Part shown: in pieces, positions 1 to 10,556 of the stretch
How the letters are laid out: every line of letters begins with the position of its first letter
Numbering within the stretch: position 1 is the stretch's first letter
DNA from: Acholoe squamosa
Taxonomy: Eukaryota > Annelida > Polychaeta > Phyllodocida > Polynoidae
Direction: 5' to 3'
Length of the DNA: 64,000 bases
Assembly (NCBI GenBank): GCA_949317995.1
Contig: OX439050.1
Coordinates: 22,336,061-22,400,060, forward strand
The notes under the pieces: generated by a model
What the model was told of the DNA's origin: nothing
What the model saw: only the letters and a program-made list of their open reading frames with translations
The model's database searches: none
Position numbers and translations under genes: made by a program

Positions 1-436
1 TTCCCTATACAGCCTTTTCTGCTCTCACTCCCGGTACCCCACCCCCTTCACACACATTTTCACTGTGCCCCCTCCCAGCTCCATGTACCCCTTAGAGCAG
101 CCACTTTTCCTTTTTTTTTGGAATTCCGAATTTGACTCCTATCTGTATTTCCTATAAAACCATGAGACCCCCTTGCCTCCCTCCAACTTTTATTAAGAGT
201 CAAAGTTTGGTTTGGACGATAACCGTTTCCATGGTAACGAGCTTGAACATTGAAAACTTTGATGTTGTTCTTTGGATCGGGGTGGGGGAATGTGCTTTCA
301 TGTTCTTGAATAAAAAAAAAAGAAATTTTGCATTTTTCCGTTGTCATTGTGTTCAACCAAGGGAGTTTAGACATCCATGCTATTTCTTTTTTATTGTTGC
401 TATTTCTAAGCGAAAATATCTTGCTTTTTCAAAACG
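1..436. other. unassigned single-copy-looking DNA
   Basis: I see no gene here. The open frames on both strands are short, lack recognisable motifs and overlap each other. The one notable item is a perfect X-box-like palindrome at 225-238, described separately. Confidence 0.5.
225..238. promoter_or_regulatory. X-box-like palindrome (RFX-type motif)
   Basis: The 14-mer GTTTCCATGGTAAC fits the general form of the animal RFX-factor X-box, two GTTNCC-like half sites in inverted orientation. The match is seen directly. Binding is inferred only. It is one of about nine such motifs in the window. Confidence 0.35.
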
Positions 437-1680
437 CATGATGCATTCTATCTCTTAATCCATCAGGAATATGGATCTAAAAGTTTAAAAAACAGAATTG
501 GCATGGTTGGAAACCTTGAAATTGATATATTACATGTCCAAATCTGCCAATAAACTACAGAGTAATGGTCAATGATTCATTTGTGCATCATGCCCTGATT
601 GGCATGATGTACTCTGTCGCAGCAACCATCCAGGATATGTATCTAAAAGTTTAAAAAATTGAAGCGGCATGGTAGAAGACCTTGTAATTGATATATTACA
701 TGTAGAAATCTGTCGATAAACAGCTGAGAAATATATCTCTATCTCGGGAACCATCAGGAATATGGGTCTGTAAGTTTGAACAATAAGATTTTTGTCAAAA
801 CCCCAAACAGCGCACACTGGGAGAGAAAGGTGGTTGTCGTGCATCTGCCACAAATTAGCACAACAGCAAGTGAAAATGGCAAGTTTTAGACCGACTTCTC
901 TGCTTGTCCATTCTTCTTGATCGCTAACTACCTTAAACAATTTATTGAAGTGGAAATAAGTAACGCACCCAAATCTTGTAACTATTAAAGAACCTGAAGA
1001 AAGTAAAATTAAAGAAGAACTCTCCTTGTTCGTTACAGTCCCCAAGACTACAGTATTTTAGTTTTAAGTTGTAAATAATTGCTTCACTTGCTTGTTATGC
1101 AGTTTCCTGGTATTTTTCAATATACCATACATAGATATGTTCTATTGCTACTTTGTAGAATTCATACGCTTTCAAATCTAAACTACTAATACATGGTGAC
1201 TGTGTGCGGCGTTCCTACGTTAAAATTTGAAACAATTCTTTTTTTCAGCAGGGGTTCATAATTCAAACTTGTAGTACGTCTCATTACGTTCGGCACATTC
1301 GATTTACCCTATCTTCAGAGTTTGTGCATCCTGATGCGATCAAAGGAACCCGCTAAAGTCGACCTTAAAGTAGGCATCATGTCAAGATTTGAAACAATTT
1401 TTTTTTGTTCGGCTGGGTTTCATAATTCGAAATTGTAGTATGTTCAATTTACCCTATTTTCATAATTTGTGCATTTTGCACGAGCTCAGCACCACCTAGA
1501 GGGTGGAATTGAAAACAAGCCGCAAAAGTGAAAATGGAGATTTTTGTGATCGACATCTCGGCCTGTCCGTTCGTTCTTGATCAATAACTACCTTAAATAA
1601 TTGATTGAAGTGGAAATAAATAACACAGCCAAGTCTTGTAACTATTAAGGAACCTGGAGAAGTAAAGACTTGGATAAATA
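437..1680. repeat. patchwork of diverged local direct duplications
   Basis: Three diverged copies of a module opening CATCAGGAATATGG begin near 461, 627 and 752. The first two carry AAAAGTTTAAAAAA and a shared TTGATATATTACATGT block. A second module, about 140 bp, occurs at 872-1012 and again at 1531-1670; both copies contain AACTACCTTAAA, TTGAAGTGGAAATAA and TCTTGTAACTATTAA. A third module around TTTGAAACAATT and TTTACCCTAT occurs at 1220-1340 and 1380-1470. Copies are in direct orientation with no obvious termini. This suggests repeated segmental duplication or nested remnants of one unnamed element. ORFs across it are not conserved between copies, which argues against coding. Confidence 0.7.
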
Positions 1681-1915
1681 CACAACACAGTTAACACAAC
1701 TTTTAGATCTATATTCCTGCTTGTTGCTGAGAAAGAATGCATCATGGCAATCAGGGCATCATGATGCACTCTTTCAGTGCTTGCTGTCAAAATGTTTTTC
1801 TCTGAAATGATTCTTTGGATAGAAACTTTCAAAGCCAAACTTGACTCGTTCCTTAAAGTCAGCAGACTATATATTTTATGACAATGCTTGAAAGTACTAC
1901 GCTTGCTTGTTGCTC

Positions 1916-2206
1916 CCTCAGCTCCCTCCACCATATATTGTCTCCCTCAGCTATCTCCATCTTTCATTGCCCCCCTCAGCTCCCTGCACCTTTCATTGCC
2001 CCCCCCTCAGCTCCCTGCACCTTTCATTGCCCCCCTCAGCTCCCTGCACCTTTCCCTGCTCCCCTCAGCTCCCTGCACCTTTCATTGCCCCCTTCAGCTC
2101 CCTGCACCTTTCCCTGCTCCCCTCAGCTCCCTGCACCTTTCATTGCCCCCTTCAGCTCCCTGCACCTTTCCCTGCTCCCCCCAAACTCCCTGCCTGCTTG
2201 CTTGTC
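1916..2206. repeat. 29-30 bp minisatellite, CAGCTCCCTGCACCTTTC...
   Basis: Roughly nine to ten tandem units of CAGCTCCCTGCACCTTTC plus ATTGCCCCCCT or CCTGCTCCCCT. Two unit variants (ATTGCC and CCTGCT) alternate, so part of the array has a higher-order dimer structure. All three forward frames stay open only because the unit contains no stop, so the resulting Pro/Ser/Cys/Leu-rich reading frames are not evidence for a gene. Confidence 0.9.
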
Positions 2207-2522
2207 TCTCTTAGATCATTTACATTTGTTATAAGAAATAGGACAAATAATGGAAGCAGTATTCTATTTCCATTGAATTTAAAAACCGGCTTTTACACAT
2301 CAGTGCTTTAAATTTAATACCCATAATTATAAGGGATGAGTTGCCATAGTGGCCTGTTTAAGTGCCCCAGTGATTATAAATTTCGGTACAACTTTATCTC
2401 TGATGTTTATAGAGTACTGTGCCCTAATTCTGGACGCCCAGATTCCGGACACCCTGGCTAAATTAGTGATTAGGGTACTTAATAACTGATTGATTTCAAA
2501 TCAAATAGTGCTATGCAACTTA

Positions 2523-2928
2523 GGCCAAAAAAAAAAAAAAAAGGTTGGTTTCCGGTAACCCGACCTACCTCAGCCAAATAGGGCCGACCTCAGAATTTTT
2601 GAAGAAATTTTCATAATTTTTTTCAAAATCTTTCATATTTTTCATAATTTTTTCAATATTATTCATAATTTTTCACATTCATTGCATATTTCTAGTATCT
2701 TAAGATTTCCCTTCCATCCAAGCAAGGAACCCTAGATTTATACTGAAGCTTTATACATTTTGGCAGGTATGATAGCTAATATTGATCGTTATCAATCATA
2801 AAAACTCAATATTTCGGCCAACATATTTGTCAGGAAAAAAAATTAAAAAAAAAAAAAAAATCCGACCTACCTTCCTCAACTTTTTGTACCATGTTACCGG
2901 AAACTTACACTTATTTTTCTTTTTGGCC
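2523..2928. mobile_element. PIF/Harbinger-like MITE, family A, copy 1
   Basis: The element begins GGCCAAAA and ends TTTTGGCC and is flanked on both sides by TTA (2520-2522 and 2929-2931). Inside the termini lie TTTCCGGTAAC on the left and its complement GTTACCGGAAA on the right. A subterminal CCGACCTACCT block occurs in direct, not inverted, orientation at both ends. No transposase frame is present. A 3-bp TTA/TAA duplication is the hallmark of the PIF/Harbinger superfamily; placement there is inferred from the duplication and the short inverted repeats. Confidence 0.8.
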
Positions 2929-2931
2929 TTA

Positions 2932-3867
2932 TGTACATGTGTCCTCAACTAACAACTTCACAAATGATAGTTTTTGGCCCAGGGTCTCCCTGAGTCAATA
3001 CCACCTGCTTTACGGTACCTTTTTGAAAAATGCTATCAAATATTTTTGAAAAATCAATTAAAAATATAAAACTTACATCTAAAATTAATAATTTGCTGGG
3101 TTGACTTACTAAAGATATAGACTTTTCTATATCACTGCACACCTATCCCAACAAATCATTCATATGCCATAGAACCTCCTCCTAGTGGGTAGAGACTTCT
3201 CTGTATGTTCCTATATAACACCATTTGTGCCACCACTCAAAAGTGTCTTAATTTAAGACGCTTTTCCTTGGCAAACGAAAAGCACTGGAGAAGTCCCTGC
3301 AGAAGTCCCTGTGCATACAATGTGCAGACTAGGGTTGTATGGTGGTTACAGGACCACAGACAGGCTGCCACAATACTTTATAAGCCATACCCGCAGTTTG
3401 AGGAATAGCTATAGGCTGCATCTGGTCCTAGTATAAGCCATGGATTATATAAGAGATTTTATGGTAATGCATTCATGCATAAAAAAAAATTGATGCACCA
3501 CTTTGTATTTAATCACAGAATAAAACATGGGAAGGCAGTGAAACACGAAAACAACAACATTGTGAACAGAGTTGCTAGCCCCATGCAGTGACTGTCTACC
3601 AAGTAGGTGTAGGTGTTCCTAAGTAAAACAGGCACGCAGGAAAGGTTGCCAACTGCGCCCCTTCACAGACATCCGTTTCTGCTTGCCTCATGTCTAGTCA
3701 GGATCAGATAAAACTATGTTTGCTCCCAGGGGACAATTCAGTTAACCCCTATACATCTCTTATAAAACCCCTCCCCTCCAAATGGGGCTTGGAGGGTCAA
3801 CAAATTCCGCCCCGGCTTATGTACTGATCAGCCTGGTCCAAAGAGTACCAAAAGCAGGACAAACCTT
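2932..3867. other. no gene recognised
   Basis: Short frames on both strands show no family resemblance. A short direct duplication (GAAGTCCCTG twice near 3290-3310) is the only local structure noted. Confidence 0.45.
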
Positions 3868-4084
3868 CGGGCTTCCCTAGCCCACTTAAAAGGGTCTATC
3901 GGGCTTCCCTAGCCCACTTAAAAGGGTCTACTTCTCATCTTTCCTATCCCCTCAGGATGTGTGTGGTGCACATATGCACGGGCACTGACACATTCCTCTG
4001 TGAAATTGTGTAATGTCGTTCTCGCCATGAATATGACCTTAGCTGTTGAAATGGCGTTAAACATCTATTACTCACTCACTCACT
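3868..4084 (+). mobile_element. SINE-like element, copy 1, with duplicated 5' head
   Basis: It shares with three other loci the ordered blocks CCCACTTAAAAGGGTCTA, CCTATCCCCTC, ATGTGTGTGGTGCACATATG, GAATATGACCTTAGCTGT and GGCGTTAAACATCTATTACT, ending in a (CACT)n tail. The first 32 bp (CGGGCTTCCCTAGCCC...) are present twice in tandem at 3868-3899 and 3900-3930, unique to this copy. No clear target-site duplication was found here. It encodes nothing; mobilisation by a LINE is inferred from the other copies. Confidence 0.75.
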
Positions 4085-4559
4085 TATAAAAACCATCCTA
4101 TCTCCCATTATTATTAATTGCACAGGAACATGCAGCGCCTCGTTCCAATTACTTTATTTAGAAGGTTACCTTGAGCACATCATCTGCCTTATGACAACGA
4201 TTTAAAAGGTTAGAGGATATAAAGAGTTGACCCCCTGCCCTGAGCTTTCTGTGCATTAAAGCACGATGTCCAATCTTTTTCTCATAAATCATGGGTAAAA
4301 GTGTGTTTGAAATTGTCTGAGGTTCAGGTGAGTGGATAAACTGATGCTCACTAACCACCCAGCTAAGCCCAGACTCACTGTTATATTGAATAAGACTGTC
4401 AAGAATGCTATTGAAGTTCAACCTCTCAGTATCAATTGCATCCATACCTGGGCTTCCATATGATCCAAAAATTGAGTAATCTGGAGGATTTTTGACACTT
4501 ATATCAATGCTATTATATTTTATGAATGACTTAACAATAGGACCACCCTACCACTAAGG

Positions 4560-4925
4560 GGCACCTAATTCCGGACACCCTGCAATATATAAATAAATAC
4601 TGACTTGATTTTGCTATACTGCTCATATGTTTGTTATTATATGTCTGTCTATCAATTTTATATCAATGACATCTTGGATTAGTTCATATATGACAGATAA
4701 GGCATGGGCAGCCATATGCTAGTCACCAGATCTCAAGATTTTTGTTGCGGCCCCTAACCCCCTATTAATACTACCCTGGAATGATGTATGTTGAACCCAA
4801 AGCTAATGTTCATTAGGATGATCTTGTAGGATGATAAGTTTCACAGAAAACCTTATTATTTTATATATAATCTAATGGATAATTCCACTGTCGGGAATAC
4901 ATGGAATTAGGTGCCATTGTGACAT
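4560..4925. mobile_element. short inverted-repeat element with GGCACCTAATTCC termini
   Basis: Perfect 13-bp inverted termini, GGCACCTAATTCC at 4560-4572 and GGAATTAGGTGCC at 4913-4925, bound 366 bp of AT-rich non-coding DNA. The adjacent CCGGACACCCTG also occurs near 2440-2460, where CCCTAATTCTGGAC precedes it, so a related remnant probably lies there. I could not see a convincing target duplication. Confidence 0.5.
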
Positions 4926-5315
4926 ATTTATGGACTCATAATTCACAATGAAATATCACCCATAGGAAAATTATTCTGCTACATGTTAGATAGGGATAGG
5001 GACCCTTAACATGTCAAAAGGTTGGGGCAATGAGATATTCAGTCTGGTAGAAATCAACAGACAACCACTAACTGTCCAGAAATTGGGTTTTTTACTCTAC
5101 AAGGTCAATTTGTTAGCCCCAGATTTACCTTTTTCAATGGCGCATTATCCACCATCTTTGATTACACAATGTTACATCATATTATGTCATAATTATTAAT
5201 TATAAATTCATAATTCATATTGATATGATAATTAATGTGTATTAGGGCGATATTATATCATTTCTCATATTGCCAAGCGAACCCCATATTTCACATGTTA
5301 TAGTTTATAGAACGC

Positions 5316-5334
5316 CCACCAGGTGGTGGCGCTG
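5316..5334 (+). promoter_or_regulatory. CTCF-like motif
   Basis: CCACCAGGTGGTGGCGCTG resembles the bilaterian CTCF core CCASYAGRKGGCRS, with an extra three bases, and is itself partly palindromic. Motif match only; the site lies upstream of the DIRS fragment. Confidence 0.2.
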
Positions 5335-5649
5335 TATGTTAGATCACTCATTATGCAACCAGAGGCCTATTGGCCCAAGTAATAACCAATTACTCTACTG
5401 ATATGTTAATTACCTGGATCACGTCGGTGGCCACCACGTGCAGGAGCATGATCTAATATGTAACAAGCCGCGCTGAACACACAGTTATCCCTCGGGAACC
5501 TTCGGCGTTTCCAAGAATCCACGATAGGAGGATTCGCATAGGCACAGTCAGTTCGGATTCCCGAGTTGACAGCGTCTCATTGGTCTGCAAGAGCCCTTAG
5601 ATATTTCGAGCTGTAAGTATATAATTTGTTCGATCTAGGGGCAGATTTT

Positions 5650-6540
5650 CGGCCCACAGACTAATTTTACTGTATAGATTGTTTGGGCATTTCTTTGTAA
5701 GTCCCCTACAGTTCAATCATTCTGCTCACAATTTTGTTGCTGGTAGCATTGCTAGATATGTAGACCGCTGGTCCATGATAACTGGTGACCCTTGGGTCCT
5801 GGACATGGTTAAAGGGGTAAAGATACCTTTTGAGGAGTTGGAACCAACTCAACAAATGGTGCCTTTCCCTTATGATCTAGGATCAGAAAAAGAGAAGCAT
5901 GTTGACAATGAGATTGCCAAGTTGCTCACAAAAGTTGTCATAGTTCCCGTGGAACCAGTTCAAGGTCAATTCATTTCTAATGTGTTTGTAAGGCCCAAAC
6001 CCAATGGCGAGTACAGACTTATTTGGAATAAGTGTAGAGCACACATATTTTAAAATGACAAGTTTAAACATGGCAGTTGAAATGATGAGGCCTGGATGCT
6101 TTATGGCATCCATTGACCTCAAGGATGCTTACTATTCTGTTTTAGTGTCAAAACGTTCCTGAGATTCTACTAGAAAGGAATCTTGTATGAGTTCCAGGGC
6201 ATGCCCAATGGTTTGGCATGTGCCCCGAGAATTTTTACCAAAATTCTGAAACCAGTCTTCTCCAAACTGAGAAAGAGAGGTCACGAGTGTTTTCAATACA
6301 TTGATGACTTTTTTTTTATCTTAGGAGATACAGCAGAACAGTGTAGGGTTACTACTGACGGTATTTACACCTACACAAGAAATTGTGTTTTTGGGGGTTC
6401 CTGTTGAGCTCACAGACTATGACTGAGACCCACACAGGACAAGATAGCCAAGTTCCATACCGCCATGTTGAACTTGTCCCAAGTCTTACACAATAAAAGA
6501 TTTTGCGGGTATTGTTGACTCAAGGTGTGCTACTGTTAAT
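5650..6540 (+). mobile_element. DIRS-type retrotransposon fragment
   Basis: The region retains a decayed reverse-transcriptase domain of the DIRS order, the tyrosine-recombinase retrotransposons. No Gag, no recombinase and no recognisable terminal repeats are found around it. The sequence upstream to about 5440 may belong to the same element but shows no motif. It is an old truncated insertion. Homology to the Gag-like frame at the right end of the window could not be tested because the two fragments cover different parts of such an element. Confidence 0.75.
5679..6518 (+). pseudogene. broken DIRS-like reverse transcriptase
   Basis: Four in-order segments in shifting frames reproduce a DIRS RT. 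Segment 1 (5679-6030) has the N-terminal DRWSMITGDPWVL block and a fingers motif ISNVFVRPKPNGEYRLIWN. Segment 2 (about 6052-6160) contains motif A, ASIDLKDAYYSV, with the catalytic Asp, and stops at a TGA. Segment 3 (about 6165-6407) contains motif B, MPNGLACAPRIFTKI, and motif C, YIDD, the metal-binding aspartates. Segment 4 (6423-6518) has LRPTQDKIAKF, matching the post-thumb region of DIRS RTs. At least two frame changes and in-frame stops separate the pieces, so no active protein is made. The LACAPRIFTK wording of motif B and the DPWVL block are what separate it from Gypsy or LINE RTs. Confidence 0.85.
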
Positions 6541-7178
6541 AAACGCCATCTTCATTCAACTGGACATCACAAGACTCACATATTCATTCAAAGTAGCCAT
6601 TAAGAGCCTACAAATTGTAAACTGGAGGAAATTTACCCCCAAACCACCTCGTCCCCATTAATCTAGTTAGGAAATGACTCATCACTTATATAATGCTTGA
6701 TAACTGCGCTATGTCATCAATGGTGTGAAGAAACAATGCGTGGATAGATACCATGAATATATTGACTTACATTCACATGTGTGTCATAAACAGACACTAG
6801 CATTATATAGAGTCCAGACCAGGCTAATTTTATACATGTACATGGGCGTGTCAAAATGAAACTACTGCCTGGGTGGGTGGGGTGGGGATGGAGGTTGTCT
6901 GGACGTAGAAGGGGGTCAAGTTGTGGGGTGCAAGTAGACTGGTGCAAGAAAAATCAAAATGGGGGGTGAATTGGGGGGGGGGGTCTCCAGTAAGAGCAAA
7001 AACTTCTCTTCTTCCTTCTCCTTTCCCATCTCCTCCCAGTGCAGTCGGTGTGTGGAGAAAGGAGGACGAGAGGGTGGTATTTTCAGGGTACCACCTTAGC
7101 ACCACCACCCACTATGGGTTCATCTGGGCACCACCCTCCACCCACCCATCTTTGACATCACTCACCCCCACTGCGGAC
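6541..7178. other. no gene recognised; G-rich stretch
   Basis: 6860-6980 is strongly G-rich (several runs of 5-10 G). Overlapping frames on both strands exist but are driven by composition. Confidence 0.4.
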
Positions 7179-7181
7179 TTA

Positions 7182-7433
7182 GGGAGTGATCATTTTTTAA
7201 CAACAGGGGAGGGGCTGGTGGGTTTGAGGTGGGGGTCAGAATTTTTTCAACCCCTTGACCGGGGGGGTCAGAATTTTTTCAACACCTCTGATGGGGGGGT
7301 CAAAATAACTTCACCTGTTTTCAGGCTGAAAGGGGACGTTCGCGCACGATTTTTTTCCCTTATGGGGGGTCGAAAAAATTTTACCCCCTCAAGAGGGGCG
7401 CAAACCCACCAGCCCCCCCTGTTGATCACTCCC
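7182..7433. mobile_element. PIF/Harbinger-like MITE, family B, copy 1
   Basis: It starts GGGAGTGATCATTTTTTAAC and ends with the complement TGATCACTCCC; both sides carry TTA (7179-7181 and 7434-7436). Long inverted ends continue through G-rich CTGGTGGGTTTG on the left and CAAACCCACCAG on the right. The interior has repeated GGGGTCAGAATTTTTTCAAC modules. No transposase. Frames running through it are not genes. Superfamily inferred from the 3-bp TTA duplication. Confidence 0.8.
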
Positions 7434-7508
7434 TTATCAGGTTTGATTATCAGCCAATGAAATGACACCAACTATTCACTGCGGCCGGTCCTCTCGGGGG
7501 GGGGGGCA

Positions 7509-7682
7509 ACTGGTACCCATCTGATAGGTGTTATCAGTAGAACTTGCTGGTAACAAGCTCCAGCAATGGCTGCGCCCTGCTACTGAGGATTAGATTTGAG
7601 GCCTAGTGGGGCCGCCATTGCTTGATCTGGTGCCTGGCGAGATAAGCACTGATAAGAACCAGCATGATGGGTACCAGGTATT
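7509..7682. repeat. imperfect inverted-repeat element
   Basis: CTGGTACCCATC at the left (about 7509-7521) is mirrored by GATGGGTACCAG at the right (about 7667-7679), with a further diverged inverted match around TTATCAGT and ACTGATAA inside. The size (~170 bp) and structure suggest a MITE remnant. No duplication of the target was identified. Confidence 0.4.
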
Positions 7683-8249
7683 ACTTAATGTACCCATTCT
7701 ACAGTGAATTCAGGGAATGATCTGATTGGTTAATAATGTATCCCTATACACAGGAGGTGGTCCCACCCCCTTCTGTCAATCATCCCGCACAGACCCCGCC
7801 CCACTGCCATCGTACCAGGCGCTGATTGGCTGATTCCAGACCCCCCACGCACAGAGAGATGGAGACCAGACAGTCAGCACTGGTAGCTTGGTGGGTGGGT
7901 GTGGGGGCTGCATAGTGAAGGGGGGGGGTGTGTATTTGAGGGGGGCACACAGGCCGAGGCACAGACAGGCACTGACAGACAAGGGAGGAAGGATCCAGTC
8001 CCGGGATCCAGCAGTGTGTTGGTGGCTGTAGAGGAAAGAGGTGGGGAGGGAGGAGTATAACTGCCCTCTGGCTGTATTGATAAAGGTTCCCCTCCTCCCC
8101 CTCCCCCCACACATATACCTACCACGTCACCCCACCCGCACACACACCTCCTGTTCCACCAGCGTCCCCTTTACCACCCACACACGGTTCAGTCGGCGTC
8201 CAGAGAGCAGAGAGAGAGGACCTACAACTCCTCTCTCCTCCTGTTCTAG

Positions 8250-9019
8250 TCCTTCTACCACCACCATCTCCAGTCACCTACCAACCGGCACCTCCAGTGC
8301 CTTGTATGTGGGTTTGCTCCAGTTCTACTACCACTCTCCATACTTCTTCAACCACAGCGCCCATGCCAACACAGCGCCAGCAGCATTGAGATCGCCTACC
8401 AGCAGTAATGCCTCCAGTACCTACCTTCCAGCCTTCCTACCACCACCCAGCACATGGAGGAGAGGCCCAGGGACCACCATCACTACCACTACACACCTGC
8501 CCCGGTCTCAGGCTATGCCGTGTTGACCCTAGAATGGATGGAGGATTCATTCAGACCCTGGAGGAGCAGAGAAGGAAGACACTGGAGGAGAGAAATGGCC
8601 CTACAGATGACCCCATAACCTGGAGGTGAAATGACTCCTGGAGGACCTTGGTTATACCATTGGTATAGATGTATGGTCAGTAGGAGTCCTCCACCCATCA
8701 TAGAGATAGCAGCGGCTCACTATGGTACCATGGAGGAGGGCTAGGGCACCACCAGGGCACATCCTATTATTCCTCCTGTACATATCAGCAATACAGCAGA
8801 ACCACCAGCACTACCCAACAGCACTACTGTACCAGTATACCACCACCCAGTCCCTCCTCCGGGGTGGTTCCAATACCAGCAGCACCAGCAGGAGGAGGAC
8901 AGCCTAGAGCCGGCAGCGGACACCCAGGGGAGAGGAGCTACAGCACAATACGACTGCAGCATTGGCAATACACATGAGGTGGGTCCTTCCCTCTACCTAC
9001 CACAACCCTACTTCTAATG
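8250..9019 (+). pseudogene. possible Pro/Tyr/Gln-rich coding remnant or exon cluster
   Basis: A pyrimidine-rich tract ending TTCTAG at 8249 resembles a splice acceptor. Downstream, a frame from Met 8408 gives a Pro/His-rich peptide ending DDPITWR at 8629. A second frame from Met 8631 continues, apart from one TAG at 8742, to a stop at 9019. It contains VPVYHHPVPPPGWFQYQQ, an acidic EEDSLEP stretch and, at 8978/8979, a GAG|GTGGGT donor-like site. The residue pattern looks more protein-like than its surroundings, but the region is rich in ACC/CAG trinucleotides, which alone can create such frames. I recognise no family. It could be exons of a low-complexity RNA-binding type protein, a decayed gene, or chance. 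Confidence 0.22.
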
Positions 9020-9313
9020 TCCATACACCACCACCCCCCTGCCCTTTCCCTATGTCCTCCCTTCCATTCCTTTACTTTCCATCCAAAGATCCAGAACCTA
9101 CTACCAGCTATTCTCGGGAGCAGAACCCTGGTTGCTAGGGACCTGACAAAGGGTCAAATTATATAATGTACTAGAAAAAGTAACCTTTTTTGCTGTTTTC
9201 ATTTTTGATAATTGGATTAGAAAATAGTGCAACAAGTATGTGATGCAGATTTTCAATATCTTTCAGATCTTATAATGCAATTTGCTGTGGGATGTTTAGA
9301 TCTTTTCTGATAA

Positions 9314-9657
9314 GGCAAAAAAAAAAAAAAAAAGGTTTCTAGTCACCCGACCGTCCTCAGCCAAAAGGGGCCGACCTCAGATTTTATTTTAGATTTTTTT
9401 TCCATTTTTTTGAAGATTTAATCTTTAATTTTTTTTAAAGTTTTCATATGAAAACTTTTATTCGCAATATATAAATGTATTTCCCCATCATCTTCTCATA
9501 TTTCATACAGGAAACGATTCTTTGTCATAATAACCATCGAAAACCTGGCAAAGTATGACCTTAGGCCTTACATGCAAAAAAAAAATTAAAAAAGAAAATC
9601 CGACCTACCTACCTCAACTTTTTGGACCATGTTACCGGAAACAGTTTTTTTTTTGCC
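9314..9657. mobile_element. PIF/Harbinger-like MITE, family A, copy 2
   Basis: The left end is GGCAAAAAA and the right end TTTTTTTTGCC, with TAA on both sides (9311-9313 and 9658-9660). It shares with the copy at 2.5 kb the CCGACC...CTCAGCCAAA block, the GGGGCCGACCTCAG block and the right-hand CATGTTACCGGAAAC. It is 344 bp, about 60 bp shorter than that copy, the loss being internal. Confidence 0.8.
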
Positions 9658-9660
9658 TAA

Positions 9661-10340
9661 GGGTTTTAACACCTTTTCCTAGTACATTTCCTATATGAAA
9701 TAACCCTTCATGAGGTTTCTTAACAGTAGGGAGATAAGCCTGATAAGGGCCGCGCTGGTTGCTATGACGTCACTGCTGCTCCCAAGATTGGGTGCCCAGG
9801 AGATTCTGAGTTTACCTGCTGTAAGGGCGTTGAAGTTATACTGAGGTGGGTCGCTGGCTTTATTGGCAACCCCAATGTCCAAGCCTGAGACTCTACCGGT
9901 GGCCTCGGCCAGGGTTCCACCCAAGGTTCCGCGCTTTACCATTATGGGATGCTTTTATCAGGGTTTGACCAAAATACTTGCCATTTTCTATAGTTCAGAG
10001 GCCTCTAGAGTATTGTTCCTCTCCCTCTTTTTTATTTGTACCACCCATGCCTGTCCCCCACTCCAACCAGACCATCTAGACTATAGCAAGATATTTACCC
10101 AGTAACCAACCCTTCCTCTGGATACTAATTATCAGTGGTATAGGTATGCTTTTTCACCCACTTTTTGTTTACCAGTAGTTGTGTCTTATGAAGTACATGT
10201 TCACTGCCCCTTTCACATATAATTCAAGACTCCCATGTACAGTTATTTATCGGTCATTCAGGAGCAGAGGCAGGGTGGTCTGATGCCCATGGGTCTTGTC
10301 CTTGATTTGTTAGATATTTATACATCAGCTGCTGATATCA
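9661..10340. other. no gene recognised; X-box/CRE composite motif
   Basis: The only item of note is GTTGCTATGACGTCAC at about 9758-9773, where an X-box-like half site overlaps a perfect CRE octamer TGACGTCA. Frames on both strands are short and unrelated to known families. Confidence 0.4.
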
Positions 10341-10556
10341 ATGCCTGAAAAACGGGCTGAAAATACCCAATCCTCACAACCCAGAAAACCAGCAATCGTT
10401 GGGTCCAAGCTCTGTGCTGCGGCCCTTCCCTTCACTCCCGCCTTGCTGGTTCCACTTTGGGTTCCACTACCGGTATACCATAACCCTTTGGTACCTTCGC
10501 CAGTACCGCCACCTCGTGTCTTAGAATACGGTCAAACCCACCATTTGGTCCCTTGA
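10341..10556 (+). other. unidentified open frame, Pro-rich
   Basis: A 71-codon frame with ATG start carries LPVYHNPLVPSPVPPP near its middle, reminiscent of VPVYHHPVPPPGWFQYQQ in the frame at 8.7-9.0 kb; the nucleotides around both (ACCRGTATACCA) are also alike. This may be a diverged duplicate exon or shared low-complexity sequence. The frame is closed shortly afterwards and related-looking peptide continues in another frame. No function can be assigned. Confidence 0.18.

Noticed and set aside
1878-2311. Three overlapping long forward open frames
   Set aside because: All arise from the stop-free 29-30 bp minisatellite; three frames open at once is a repeat signature.
6921-7460. Forward 179-codon frame
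   Set aside because: It runs through G-rich DNA and a family B MITE; the peptide is not conserved in the other MITE copies.
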